From the NCBI GenBank assembly GCA_963680875.1, contig OY804578.1, forward strand, positions 101,213,689 to 101,277,688: DNA of 64,000 nucleotides, written 5' to 3'. Under the pieces are notes generated by a model, which saw only the letters and a list, made by a program, of their open reading frames with translations, was not told where the DNA came from and did no database searches. The DNA is from Bathymodiolus brooksi (lineage: Eukaryota; Mollusca; Bivalvia; Mytilida; Modiolidae). Positions 46,493 to 59,200 of the stretch are shown in pieces. Made by a program: the position numbers and the translations under genes. Numbering within the stretch: the stretch's first letter is position 1; each line of letters begins with the position of its first letter.

Positions 46493-49400
46493 TTCTTTTT
46501 CTACGACAAAAAAGTTTTTCTATCAAGATTTTATTGGCTTAAACGATGACTTGTTTATGCATATTATAATACATGTACATTATAGAATCACCGTTTTGTG
46601 TCTGTAATTGATCTACATGCATGAAATACGACTAGCATTGTTTCGTTCTGTAATTATATACTTCTGATAATAACAGGTTTCGCATGCATTTTGATAACAC
46701 AATAAACAGCAAAGTACCAGTTTCTACTACTTTTATGTTTTTTAACTATTCAATACTTGACTCAGATTATTTAATGGCGCTACTACGCTATAGATAGTGT
46801 CTATTAATTGTTCACACAATTTTTTTTTATTTCATAATTTCTTTGTATTGTACACACATTCTGCTGAAAAGATATGTCTATATCCGGTCAAAACACCACA
46901 ATGCTGGTATATATCTGGACATATTTCAAATTAGTTGTTACTCACGACCTTGACCTTTCTGTACTATTTAAGGAACAATAGAATAACGAAACCAATACAT
47001 TAAACAAAAGATGTCATGTGTTTGTAGGTGTCAGAAGCCAAAACTTCAATTGGCTTATGTTGTTGTCTTTTTGTTCTCAGTGATTTGAGGTGAGAAGTGA
47101 TTCTCCGCTTTGTTGATATTGATGGTATTGTTGTACATCACTAGTTGTCTAAGAAAATTTTGAAGATACCAAAAGGGGTAAATAAACGTTAGAGAAAACC
47201 GCAGGTTCGATCAAGAATAGACAATCCAGAGAAACTGGTAATATCGGGTAAACAAAAAGAGGGAAACAACCCACCAAAAACACGACTCAATATACTTTAA
47301 CAAAGTCCACCTACAAACAAACAAATACCAATCTTTTCATTTTATCATTTATACTAACAATTACCAAAAGTACTTAGAATCAAGTTGAACTGAAACTAGG
47401 TAACATCTATACAATTTTAAATTTGATAAATTAAATGACATGCCAATATCTAGGATCATTAAGTACAGGAATTAATTAATATTTCAAAGAGCAAAAATAT
47501 ACATACGATAGAGTATCAAAGGAAAGATTTTAAATATATGTCATGCCTACCTTTTGGACAGATGATATTTCGTCGTGCTCTTGAACACTACAGTTAAAGG
47601 GTACTCTTAATGTTTGACAAAATATTCAAGTTAAGCGAATTAAAAAGAGCATTCAAGAATGTCAATCATCTTAATTACAAAATGTATATAAAAAAAATCT
47701 ATTTATTTGTTATTTGGTTGAATTTGTCAAAATGTTCTTGCATTGTCCTTCGCTTAAATGAGTCATTTTACTTAGTTGATATACTATCAGGATTAGCTTC
47801 TTCTCTGCTGGCAATGCCACTAACTTTGGAATAGCTATTGTCGGAGATGCCCTGTACGTCCCCAGGTAGATGCCCTCTCGTTGGAGTATTTTCTTTGTTG
47901 TTGGAACATCCATTCATTACCCACGTCACAGAACTAACCTTTCACTTGTAAATTTGTCTTGAACAAATACTACTTAAATTTGTGTTGATCAAATACTAGT
48001 TAAAGTTGTGTTGATCAAATACCCAATCAATATATCAAAATTTGCAGATTAAAAAAGATTTATTGGTTGAAGAGATGACACCCATGTTGACCAGTGCATG
48101 CATATTGTGGGTAGTGGATACATATTGCGATATATTTGAATGCAAAAGTACATTACATCGATAATATGACTCAAAACCTCCAAAGTGAACATTAAAAAAA
48201 GACGATTGTCAAGTCACCAAACACCGTCATAATTTTAAAAATGTAAGCAATTTAATTTAATATAGCCTTTGTTCGTTTTATTCTTTGATTTTAAGAGTTC
48301 ACGAGGGAGTTATTCGTGTTGTGGTAGACTTGTGTATCACGGGTACAGTCTATCATATTTGTTTATCTTTTCCACTTTAATGGATAACCTCAAGCTATGA
48401 CTTGTAATGGAAGTCAGGACAAATGATTCATTAAATACACTGTACAATATGGTTATGGTCTGTAGATATATATCATGACAATGTATCCTTTCAACGGATC
48501 AACAGCAGACATCTAATCAATAAAGCATTTAAGATCGTCAAATTGTCTCGATCACAGTATATTCTGTAATGGATTGAATTGGCATATATTAACTACTGCA
48601 TGTGTACCAGTAAATGGTATCAACTGTATTAGTTTCTTTTCTTTTCACGGATAAACATTTGTAACGAAATAAAACCTATACAAAATGTAACATACAAATC
48701 TACTGACAGAGATATTTATCTGACAAGCCCACAGAAACCAGGCGGAACAACTATGAAAATATTTTATGGGCGTCAAATGAGAAATACACGAGTCACAGGA
48801 AATTCAAAGTTATATGGAATGCTACAAAGCGCAGCGTACTGCTTACTTCTGAAATCAGTATCAGCTCCTCATAATCAGTTTGCTATGCGTTGTCGTTGAT
48901 GATTCGCTTCAGGGCATATCAATAATCTCTTCTTTTCTTTGTGTTAATTCAAACAGTCGTTCAAAGTTCCGCCCATATTACTCATTGATTGTTAAGAAAC
49001 ATTAGAGAAAACCGGAAAGGCAATCTCCCCCTTTTATATATGACCGAGATAGTGCTAAATTGATGTTAAGAAAAGTTTAAAGATATCATCAATCAACAAT
49101 TAATCATGGTGTTCCATAATTTACAAAAGGCAGCAAATTGGTAAATTAAAATTATACATGTACAGCATCTTATCAAAAATCAGGAGTGGGAAATATATTG
49201 TACTTAAAGTCAACAATAGCAAAGAGCTTATTAGTTAAAAATCAAGAAGAATAAAAACATAACATATACTACAATAGGTAATAGTTCAATAAATCATCTT
49301 CACTAGTCGGTAGACACACGCTCATGTGAGACCTTAGCTGTAATCTTGTTGCAACTTACCAAAGAGACTGCATGAGCTAAAAGCTTTGAGATTTTATCTT

Positions 49401-49750
49401 TTATTATGCTAAAGAGATTTTTTTAGAACACTCTGCTTCATCGTTTCCACACATATGAATGAAATACTTTGTCTTACCATTAAAACAAGATGACAGTAGG
49501 CAGTTACCAGTCCGCAGTCGTCTATGGAATTCAATATAGTATAAGCAAGGACGTATAATTCTATATACGTCCTTGGTATAAGTATTTCTTTAGTAAAACG
49601 TTTCGGTGTCAAACAATCAATTGCTTTTCAGGTTATATTGGTTATTTCTGATAAATGTTGCACCTGTTGAACTTCACAGAAAAGTCTGCAGTAATTATGA
49701 TTTTTATTACTGATAATTTCTTAATTACTGTATTAATTGTTTACCGCCTA
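46493..49750. other. Non-coding, few repeats
   Basis: Family W at about 47030-47165, a family V-like inverted fragment near 47195-47290, and a 23-25-bp TTGTGTTGATCAAATAC repeat near 47955-48025. No gene recognised. Confidence 0.5.
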
Positions 49751-49754
49751 AATT

Positions 49755-50095
49755 AAATAATGGTTAGCGTGTTCGCATAACGTACAGTGTATCGTGGATT
49801 CGATCAACGGTCAGGTAAAAACAAAGACTTTAAAATTGGTATTTGTTACTTCTCCACCAAACACGTAGCATTAAGGAATAGAACAAAGGCAGACTGACCC
49901 TGGAATCAGAATAATGTATCCGAGTAGAGCGCCATTTTCATGTGAACTGTTGTTACAGTAAGCTCATCGTGTTGTTCAAGTATATGTGTAAAACAAATAT
50001 CATTATCGTCAAAAAGTGATTTGTTTCTCTCCGTGACAAACTACTAACTGAAAATTGCTCACATGGTATTAAACAACAATCACTCACTATTATTT
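49755..50095 (+). mobile_element. SINE S2, diverged
   Basis: AATGGTTAGCGTGTTCGCAT (box A), ATCGTGGATTCGATCAACGG (box B), AATTGGTATTTGTTACTTCT, AACAACAATCACTCACTAT end. Confidence 0.8.
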
Positions 50096-50113
50096 ATTAT
50101 TTAGGTATTTAGG

Positions 50114-50268
50114 AAATAAGGGTAATAACAAAATTACCGAACTCCGACCAATTTTACAAAGGGAAAGTCAAAACTCATAAGTATATAAACAGACAAAATC
50201 AGTCAACAACCGGAAAACTGTGAAAACCGTAATGACCCTGACTTGGTAGAGGCATTTCTAAGGAAGCG
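50114..50268 (+). repeat. Repeat R, 3'-truncated
   Basis: Starts AATAAGGGTAATAACAAAAT and matches the other copies to GGCATTTCTAA, then diverges. It lies ~20 bp after a SINE S2 3' end. Confidence 0.8.
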
Positions 50269-50367
50269 AAATAAACAACTAAAAACACATTAATGTTATC
50301 ATAAATCATGTTTTGTTGTGTATACTTTTAAACGTACAATTAACTACTTTAAATTGCATTCCGATGA

Positions 50368-50640
50368 CTTTCAAATTATTTGGCTTTCCATACTTTCGAC
50401 TTTGAGAGTACTTGATGAAGTTTATTCCAAGACTTTGAGAGTACTTGATGAAGTTTATTCCAGGACTTTGAGAGTACTTGATGAAGTTTATTCCAGGACT
50501 TTGAGAGTACTTGATGAAGTTTATTCCAAGACTTTGAGAGTACTTGATGAAGTTTATTCCAGGACTTTGAGAGTACTTGATGAAGTTTATTCCCAAAACG
50601 CGTAATGCGCACTAAATTAGATATCTAGGCTTTTATTTTA
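50368..50640 (+). repeat. Family H copy with internal 33-bp satellite, six units
   Basis: Begins TTCAAATTATTTGGCTTTCC. From 50398 to 50595, GACTTTGAGAGTACTTGATG-AAGTTTATTCCAG is repeated six times, then AAAACGCGTAATGCGCACTA and AATTAGATATCTAGGCTTTT complete the element once. The amplified segment is helix I 5' arm, the CTGATGA-like block and helix II. Both strands read open because 33 is a multiple of three. Confidence 0.92.
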
Positions 50641-50649
50641 ATGAGAAGA

Positions 50650-52385
50650 TGATGGTGCCTGTGTTGTACAAATATGTTTTTTGTTTTGTTTTAATACACA
50701 CTGAATCTATATTGATATACCTCATAATTCAAAAATGTAAATTGTAAATCATTTGTCTGAACATTAAACATGTCTTTATCCGTAAAATTCTTTCAAATTT
50801 AATCAGTCCAGTTTTTTTGCTTTGGAAATGTCGGAAGTATCCATTAACACACATATTACTTCTTCTGAATCTTTTACGCATACTAGAGTATAAACAAACT
50901 TATTAACTGACAAACAATACATTATGTCATAATACAAAGATATAGGCCAATAACATTCGAGTGAAGACAAATCTATAATTTATCTATACAGAAACATGTG
51001 CAAAGTATTCTTATATTTTCCGAAAATGTACATATATTGTGTTTATCCTGCAATGTCAAATTCCTAAGACAACTGTCAAACCTATCTACCAAGAGCAGAA
51101 ACAAGCGTCGGTATAATCGTTTTTTGATGGCATTCTCTGTGAAGTCCGCACTTATACTGTTACTGTTGCCGCTTCTTACCATCGTGCAACATGAACAAGG
51201 CAGCACAAAAACTAAGCATTGATAAGTGACAGTCTATAACAAAATATATCCACTAAATGCTATTTAACTATTCAAAAAGAACCAGTCCAGGATAAATAAT
51301 AATACATTCTATATCACAAGCAATCAGCACATCTATTTTTAAGCAATGTGCTAAAACATTAAGACCATATGTTGAAAAAGGTCTGATTGCCCGTTCTTGG
51401 AATTTCCTGATTCAAATAAAAAGCCTGAATGTACTTGTTGTCAAACTGCAAAGTCACCCTGAATACTTATATTGCATTTTTATTTTATAGCTTTTCAAAC
51501 GATTTCAGGATACAATTATATAAAATACTGACAAAACCACCACATTTTTATGTCTGTCCCAAATCATGACTTGGATTTCCAACGCCAAATTTCGTGCTCT
51601 TATTTATGTGCAATGAGTTTTGATGAGAAGTGATTGTTGATATTGGTGGAATTGTTGACCATCACTGTTTAAGGGTTCTGTTGATAATGGTTACTTTCTC
51701 TATGACGAACAACAATGCAATAAATGTTCCCAAGCTGTTTAAACTGCATTTCAGCTGGGAATTTCATGCATATTTAATTAATATACATTTTTCATATTCA
51801 ATTCTACAATATATATTTTAGCTTTATAACATCGAAGAAATGTTTTAGTTTGTTTTGTTCAGTTTTAGATGGAATCAATAGTAAGGGAGATAACTCTAAT
51901 TAATATAACCGTAGATGCACTAGTCTTTGGAAGCAGAGAATCTCAACAAGATAGCCAAACAAATGGCTAATGCTACATATGAATGTAGAAGGTTGACCTT
52001 AGTAGATATCTAATATTTCAAGTAGGTTTGTGAAAGAAAAAAAAACTATAGATTTATTTCGTTTTATTTTTATTTCTTCCCAAGTGGAATAATTTTGAAC
52101 AAAATGATGTGTAAAATGACATTACTGCCATTATCAGAAACAGGACGTTAATTTAGTTTTTGATCAAGTATAATTCGAATTATTCCTTGTGTTCTTCAAT
52201 GAAACAGCAACATATTCATTGTCATTTTTCATATTGTCAAAGGCCGTAACTTTGATATCAAAAGACAGAATTAATATTTTATATACCATACTTAATCTAA
52301 CTACCATCCGGATACCATTTCTGTCAGATAGTCAGACAAGTAAAGGAGCCACTACATGTCACTAAAGTGTGAAACAAGCATGGCT
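50650..52385. other. Non-coding; one family W copy
   Basis: Family W at 51545-51675. Frames at 50973-51222 on both strands have no recognised domain. Confidence 0.5.
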
Positions 52386-52389
52386 TTTG

Positions 52390-52600
52390 AAGAAGAGTTT
52401 GAAGATACCAAAGAGGTAATCAAAATCCATAAATCGAAGAAGAACAGACAACGCAATGGCCAAAGAAAGAAAAATGACAAAAGAACAAACAACGATTTCA
52501 AAACATACACATGAAACTAAAGATCAAGTAACACGAACCCCACTAAAAACCGGGGGTGAACTCAGGTACTCCGGAAGAGTTAACAGTTCCCGTCTTGTTA
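52390..52600 (+). repeat. Family T copy, well preserved
   Basis: GAAGAGTTTGAAGATACCAA, AGAACAGACAACGCAATGGC, AGTAACACGAACCCCACTAA, AACTCAGGTACTCCGGAAGA. Confidence 0.8.
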
Positions 52601-53146
52601 ATCTAGTTACAAATCCGGTGATCAGTCATGAATGAGGAAAGAACCGGGAAGTGTTTACGACAAGAGGAACATATCCGTTGTCATTTGTGACACAGATATT
52701 CCATAGTGGTCAACCAAGACATGGTGGCGACCGCAAAACTTTCGAAGTGATGACTTCAACTTAACCAAGAGAAACCCGTGGTTCAGTAGCTTCCTTGTTA
52801 GCAGCTACCCTCTATCAAGGAACTCCTGATAGGAACCATAATATCTGGAATATCGTATCATCTGAGAGATATATATATTCCATATGCAGTTGCTAATGGA
52901 ATGTTGTTACATATAAATGTTCTATTTCTGTGTTACAGTGACAGCTAACAATTTACATATATTTCTTGTATATGATTAAAATACTACAGTATAGAAAATA
53001 TAAAATGTTATATAAAAACAATAAAATGATTTATATATTTATACAAATGTATATACATATTCATTAAAACATATTAATTTATAAATAACAAAATACGAAA
53101 ATAATAATGCCATTTTAACATGTGTTTGTTCTGACTCGCTGATTGT

Positions 53147-53281
53147 CTAAGCGGCACAAGGGCTGGTCTTATTGATGCTGTGTAACACAACGCCTCCTCT
53201 GTTGCTACCCCTGTCACGATGTGCTGTGATATCGTTGGATATTTGAATTACCATCATCACAGCAGAAACGACAGCAAGACA
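53147..53281 (-). CDS. Tetraspanin last exon: TM4 end and tail
   Basis: 44 codons plus stop TAG at 53147-53149. Begins [15 protein letters not shown] after acceptor TTTTAG, then a basic, glycine-containing tail with [10 protein letters not shown]. No clear AATAAA was picked out downstream. Confidence 0.82.
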   Translation of the reverse strand, partial: CLAVVSAVMMVIQISNDITAHRDRGSNRGGVVLHSINKTSPCAA

Positions 53282-56200
53282 CTAAAACAAACAAGACTTG
53301 AACTGTTATGTTAATCACATATATATCAGTAAATGTGATGTAAATATACGTTTGTTCTATTTATAAATTGATGAATATTTTCTCTATAGTGTTATGGCTA
53401 ATAAAAATTGCTTGTCTTTTTGTTCTTTTTCTATTGATCATTGTATTGTATGTCCTTCGATTTACGGTTTCCGATTATTCGTTTGGCATCTTCAAACTTT
53501 TCTTACTAGCTATTGTAATTTCATTGGGATGGGCTGTGGGTTTTTAACGCCACTTAGGACAACATTTCGGATATATCATGGGGATCAGTTTTATTGGGGT
53601 GGGTATGGTGTTTAACGTCACCTTCAACAATATTTCAGTTATATCGTGGCGATCAGTTATATAGGTGGAGGAAACCGGAGTGTCCGCAGAAAATCACCGA
53701 CCTGTCGTCAGTTACTGACAAACGCTATATCGAGTACACATCACCTGAACGGGATTCGAACTCACAACTTCAGTGATAGTATTATTAGCGGCGGATATCG
53801 AAGGACATTGAACTAATATTTAGGATACTTATAGTATTTACTTACCTCTACAAAAAGTATTAAGAAACATATCGTTATAAAAGTTGTACTGTAACCAGTT
53901 AATACTTCTTCAATGGCTGTATAACACCCCTGCAATATATTAATTGTCAAAATACAAAAAGCATACTTAATCTTGGCTTTGAGCTACCTGATGAGGATTG
54001 TTCCAGAAACGCGTCATGCGCACTAAATTTGATATCTATGTTTTATCTTAATCTATATTGTACAATAACATGCATTACATATGTAGATTGGTGAATTTGA
54101 CTGGTTTTGTAAATTAGGACCTATCATTGTGGCCTGTTCACAAGGCTAAGACATGTATTTAAGATGGAATTTGTGTTGCCTGATTTGTCGTCGCTTTTAC
54201 TTGTATCTTTTCCCATTTCATTTGTCACTGTTATCTTGACTTAGACCCCCTAAAAGGGTTTATTCTACCTATTCCAACATTTGATATTTTATAGCTAAAA
54301 AGGTAAGAAACGTGTGTTGGAATACCAAGAATTGCTATATAAAAAAAGGATTAGGTGGGATTAACTTATAAAAACATAAATCTAATTAACTCAAGTAGGA
54401 CTGAGTAGTAAATAAAGAGAATACTATATATTTTTACTATCTTTTATTCATATAACAAAATATCAAATATTTACTACAGCAAAACATTATTTATTGTGAG
54501 CACTACATTTGTAGCACATGAAGAGAAGCACTACATTGCATTCAGTTATCAATCATTAATAAATAATGTCAATACAAATATATTATAGCACTTGAAGTTC
54601 TTAGTCTATGTGGAGTAGGTGTGATGCTGCATCTCCGTACGGGACTGGTGTGAGTTCACCCTTTTGATATCTGGCCATCAGTGTTGCTATCTGTTATCTA
54701 TATCTCTATATCTCTGTACTTCCTCTTCTTCGCTACACGTTCTCCTCTGCTTGGTACTGAATCAGTTTGCATGCGATGATGGCGTCTTCGTGTTTGAGTA
54801 ACTGTATTATGCTGTAGATGTTCGGATGCGGAGCTTTCACTAGTTGCTTGAGTTTGCCGTGGCAACCTTCTAGATGATTTGTAGTTCTGGGTCCCTCTGT
54901 AGCGTAATGGTTCCACAAGTTTCGGTTGTCTTCTACCCAGTAACTGGTAACGTAGTCTGTGTAACCAAGAGTTGCAATGTTGGTGTTTGCGTCGTCGATG
55001 TCTTCTAGTGCGTTGAACCAGTAATCCTCTATCGTGTTGAGTGGAAGTAGTGGTAAGACTGCAGCCTTTCGAACTAGTAGGTGGATGTCGTCATTTTCTT
55101 TGTAGCTATCTGTAAGCCATGCTTCTATGCGTTTCACCAGATACATTGAGTATAATGGAAAAAACAGCCTTTGATGTTGATGTCGGGAAAGACTGTGCAA
55201 GCTGCGTTTCGGATGGCTACCTCGTAGTCTAAGAACGTGGTCGTGGATCGGAATGGAATATTGCGTTGTTGACAAACCTTTGTAGCATAGTGAGTAGTCG
55301 GAGGTAGATATGTTGGTCTTTCCCTGGTAGGAGGCTGTATATGAGTGGGTACATAATACCATCTACCATGGCATGCAGTGTGTATAACTGATGGAAGAGG
55401 GTTGGACACGTGTAGAAAGTACCACCAGCGAAAACTGTGTCAGCTGCTGCTAAGTGGGTCAAGGTAGGCTGTGTTCCAAATACCAGTATACGGCCATAAG
55501 TGTTATCATCTGCCAATAGAAAGGGTTCTCTGGTTGTTGTTTCTATCCATGCACCATTCAGGTCAATATCTGCTGCTGTAGGTGGAAGTGCTGGATGAAG
55601 CTTTTGTCTTTGGTTGTATAACTGTCCTTTGCATGATTGAAACGTTGGTATGTTGGCTACTAGTTAGTGGATGTCATCATTCCATTCGTAGTTACGTAGT
55701 TTCACCAGTTCTTTTTCATATATAGTTGGAATAGGTGTGAGTTCATTTTTACAGCCGTCTCATTGTAGTATGTCATTGACTTTCAACTGCATACTGTCAG
55801 ATGGATGGTTGTGATGTGTTGATACTTTTGTTAGTAAGTTGTTGTGTGTGTTGATTGTTGCTGTACAGATACGAGTGGAGCATTGCCAGTAACATCTATC
55901 TCCACGTCTAAGCTTTACTTGAAATCTGTAGCGATTGTGTATCAAGTTCTGGTTGCCAAATCGATTTGTAGTGAATCGTATATCTAACAATGCATTTGCC
56001 ATGTTGAATTGAGAATGAATGCATTCTGAAAGGACCGGGTATTTATCATCTGGGGTCAGCTTGGAATGCCCAATTTCCTCAGCTTGACATTGAGATGAAT
56101 TGTGCCCAAAAGGGAACATGATTCATTTTATTTGAGTTTATGACATGCTCAGCTTGGCTTAATTTATTATTATTATTGATAATTTTTAATAAGTTTTATC

Positions 56201-59200
56201 TTTGATTATTATTTTCATAATTCTATATTTTTATCATAATTCTTTATTTTCTTTTATGCTTTTTTCCCCATAAAGTTATATTATCTAAAATTATATATAT
56301 TTATTGTTCATATATTCAATACTAATTGATTGAAAATGCTTATATTATGTTGCAAATTATGTTTTCTTCATTTATATTTAAACTCTGTCTTTTTTATATA
56401 TAAAAAACTATGACTATTAACATGATTATAAAGGAAAATTCTGAAAACGTTTCAATTTCCAATATTTTTTTTAATTTATTTACCTGTAAAATAATTAAGA
56501 ACTAATTACTAAAATAACAACTTTAGTTATATAAACACCCGTTGTTTTACCCATGTTGGAATAGGTAGAAGACACCCCTAAAAGAGGTTGAAATCATTTT
56601 CCATGATAGGACAAAAAAGCATTACATTTTAATACAGGTCAATACTGCTTAATAGATGTGACCACGTTGGCAGGTTTGATTGTATATTTGAATGAACACT
56701 ACTTAATTAAAATAATTTATAAGTACACATATTTCAGTAAAATAAAATAGTTACCAAGTATAGGTTTGTTTGTAGGAGGGCTCATGTCTTATTTACGTTA
56801 TTTTGCGCTTGTATGGGCATAGTGGTGTCCCAACACATATTGTCGTGTCTTTTTGTGTTCTTTGTCTTTGTCTTGTGTACCCTACATGTATGTTGCCAGT
56901 TTCTCTGGATTGTCCCATTTTAGATTGCCCCTTCGCTATTCTCTAACGTTTATTTCAATGATTATGCTAAATTACTTACAGTGTCTAGATGAGCATTCGA
57001 AGATGACGGACTAGTTGTACAGTTGGTACCATATAAAGACGCCGCTGTTTGAGCTGTAGCACCATGACAACAATATCCTGGTATGATGTCAGAGCCTCGT
57101 GTTGATGCCCATGTCGTTGAGGCGAAATCGTCAACTTTAGACTGGGCATTCACGCCACAACAATTGAACTAAAACCAGAAACATATTTTATTATGAGTGT
57201 CTCTGTAATATATAATATAACAGAGGCTAAGATATACAAACGCTGGTATGGCTACATAGTTATGAAATATATGGCTTCTTGAAGACAAACGTAGGATGGA
57301 AAATGCATGTTACAAAAAGGGCATGAAATATACAAAAAATACAGTTAGGAATATAATTCTAAATCTATGTCTAAACTGTGGCTAATATACAATATATAAA
57401 CATCAGTATTTGAAAATCACTAAAATACATTTTTTTGAATATATCGTAAAAATGTAAATAAAATGATTAATAATTTTATTGCAAAATAATGTAAATATGC
57501 CAATATCATGATTCCGCATCGGTGTTAGCGTGTTCGGTTCGAGTGTGGTAGATCGTGTGTTCGAGACCCGGTATAGTCAAACCAAAGACTATTGTGGTAG
57601 ATCGTGGGTTCGAGACCCGGTATAATCAAACCAAAGACTATCGAATTGGTATTTGTTGCTTCTTCGCTAAGCACGTAGCATTAAGAAGAAAGACAAAAGA
57701 CTGGTTATCTCGCCGGATCAGGATAATGTATCCGAGTGGAGCAATATGTCTAATCCGCAGATTGTTGTTTCAGCGAGCTAGCACTATAAAAATCTAACAA
57801 AGCATGTTGGTCTAGTATAAAGCGGCTGTCATCACCATCTCATGGAATGTAACTTGTTCTCGCCATGTTATAATATCCTAAATATTGCTCATTTGGCTTC
57901 AAAGAAAAACCACAATCACAACAATTTGCATCCTGAATAACTACATGTAGAAACATTGTCCATGTTAATTTGTGTCACTGAAATATATTTTCTGTATGTG
58001 ATTTCACCATTCAAGATTGAATAATCCATTATCTACAGGAAACATATTTAAGTACATGCATGTTAGAATCTTATATTGACGAGTGTGTGTTACTGATAAT
58101 ATTCTAGAGCCAATGACAATAGATGCAAAATAGAAAATGCGGGGAGGAGGGGGCTGGGGGGGGGGGGGGGGGGGGGGACACTAGAATTGTTCAGCGCAAT
58201 ACATGTATATTCTCTTACCAACAAGAAAACAAAATTCCATGCTATTGTCAGTATATCACTGGTGTTCCCTTCATAATCACTCAATAAATTCAATAGTTCG
58301 TTCTTTAACCAATCATTGAGCTGAAAATATTTGTCAGTTATAGATATTAACCAATAAATAAGAAGACTCTTACTATTGTAGATGATAAAATTACTCCTTT
58401 GAATGAAAGGCTCTAAAATTACCAGCTTATAAATGATCAAACACAATTTAAAATAACCAGTTGCTTGCCCATAGTCGGGGGTTCTATCCGGGTACTCCGG
58501 CTTCTTCCACCACTAAAACTGGTCGCCATGATATAGCTGAAATATTGCTGGAAGTGGCGTTAAACACCAAAAAGCAATCAAATCATAAAATAAGGATAAG
58601 CCTATTATACCCGTAGGTTGTGCCAAAGTAGATCATAAATGTAGGTTGCCCAACTTGCCCTTAATCATAAATGTAGGTTGTTTTAACTTAAGTCTATCTT
58701 ACCTGTAGATTGCCATCAGAAAGAAATGCATTATCTATTTTGGGTTTAGACCTATTGTTATATGTTCAAAAGAATGTTGTGGGCCGTCGTGGTCGTTATC
58801 GTATGGTAGTTGGATTTACAACTACATGTGCAATCAGTGCTTGTCACCACAAAAAGTCGTGAGTTCGAATTCCGCTCATGGTGAGGTGCTCTGGATACAA
58901 GATTTTGTGATAGAAGTTGTAAGTGACTTGCGAAAAGTCCGTGGCTTTCTCCGGTTCCTTCAGGAATAAAACTGGCCTCCACGATATTACCGAAATATTG
59001 TTGAAAGTGGCTTTGAACACAATAACCATAACGTCCTAACTCTCAAAAGGATTATTGTTACTTGATATTGTATTGGGTAACATACACAATATGTATTAAA
59101 AACATGATTGATTGGCCGTCTTAACGCATGGGCACGATGGGCAGTTTCCCGGGAGCCCTACGATCATAGGGGCCCCATGCTAATCTAGGTATGTTGTGTA

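Noticed and set aside
47530..47600. LTR retrotransposon reverse transcriptase word (FKYMSCLPFGQ)
   Set aside because: A single short frame with no flanking conserved blocks; too weak.
50306..50612. Three repetitive ORFs of 78-96 codons on both strands
   Set aside because: Open only because of the 33-bp tandem repeat within a family H copy.
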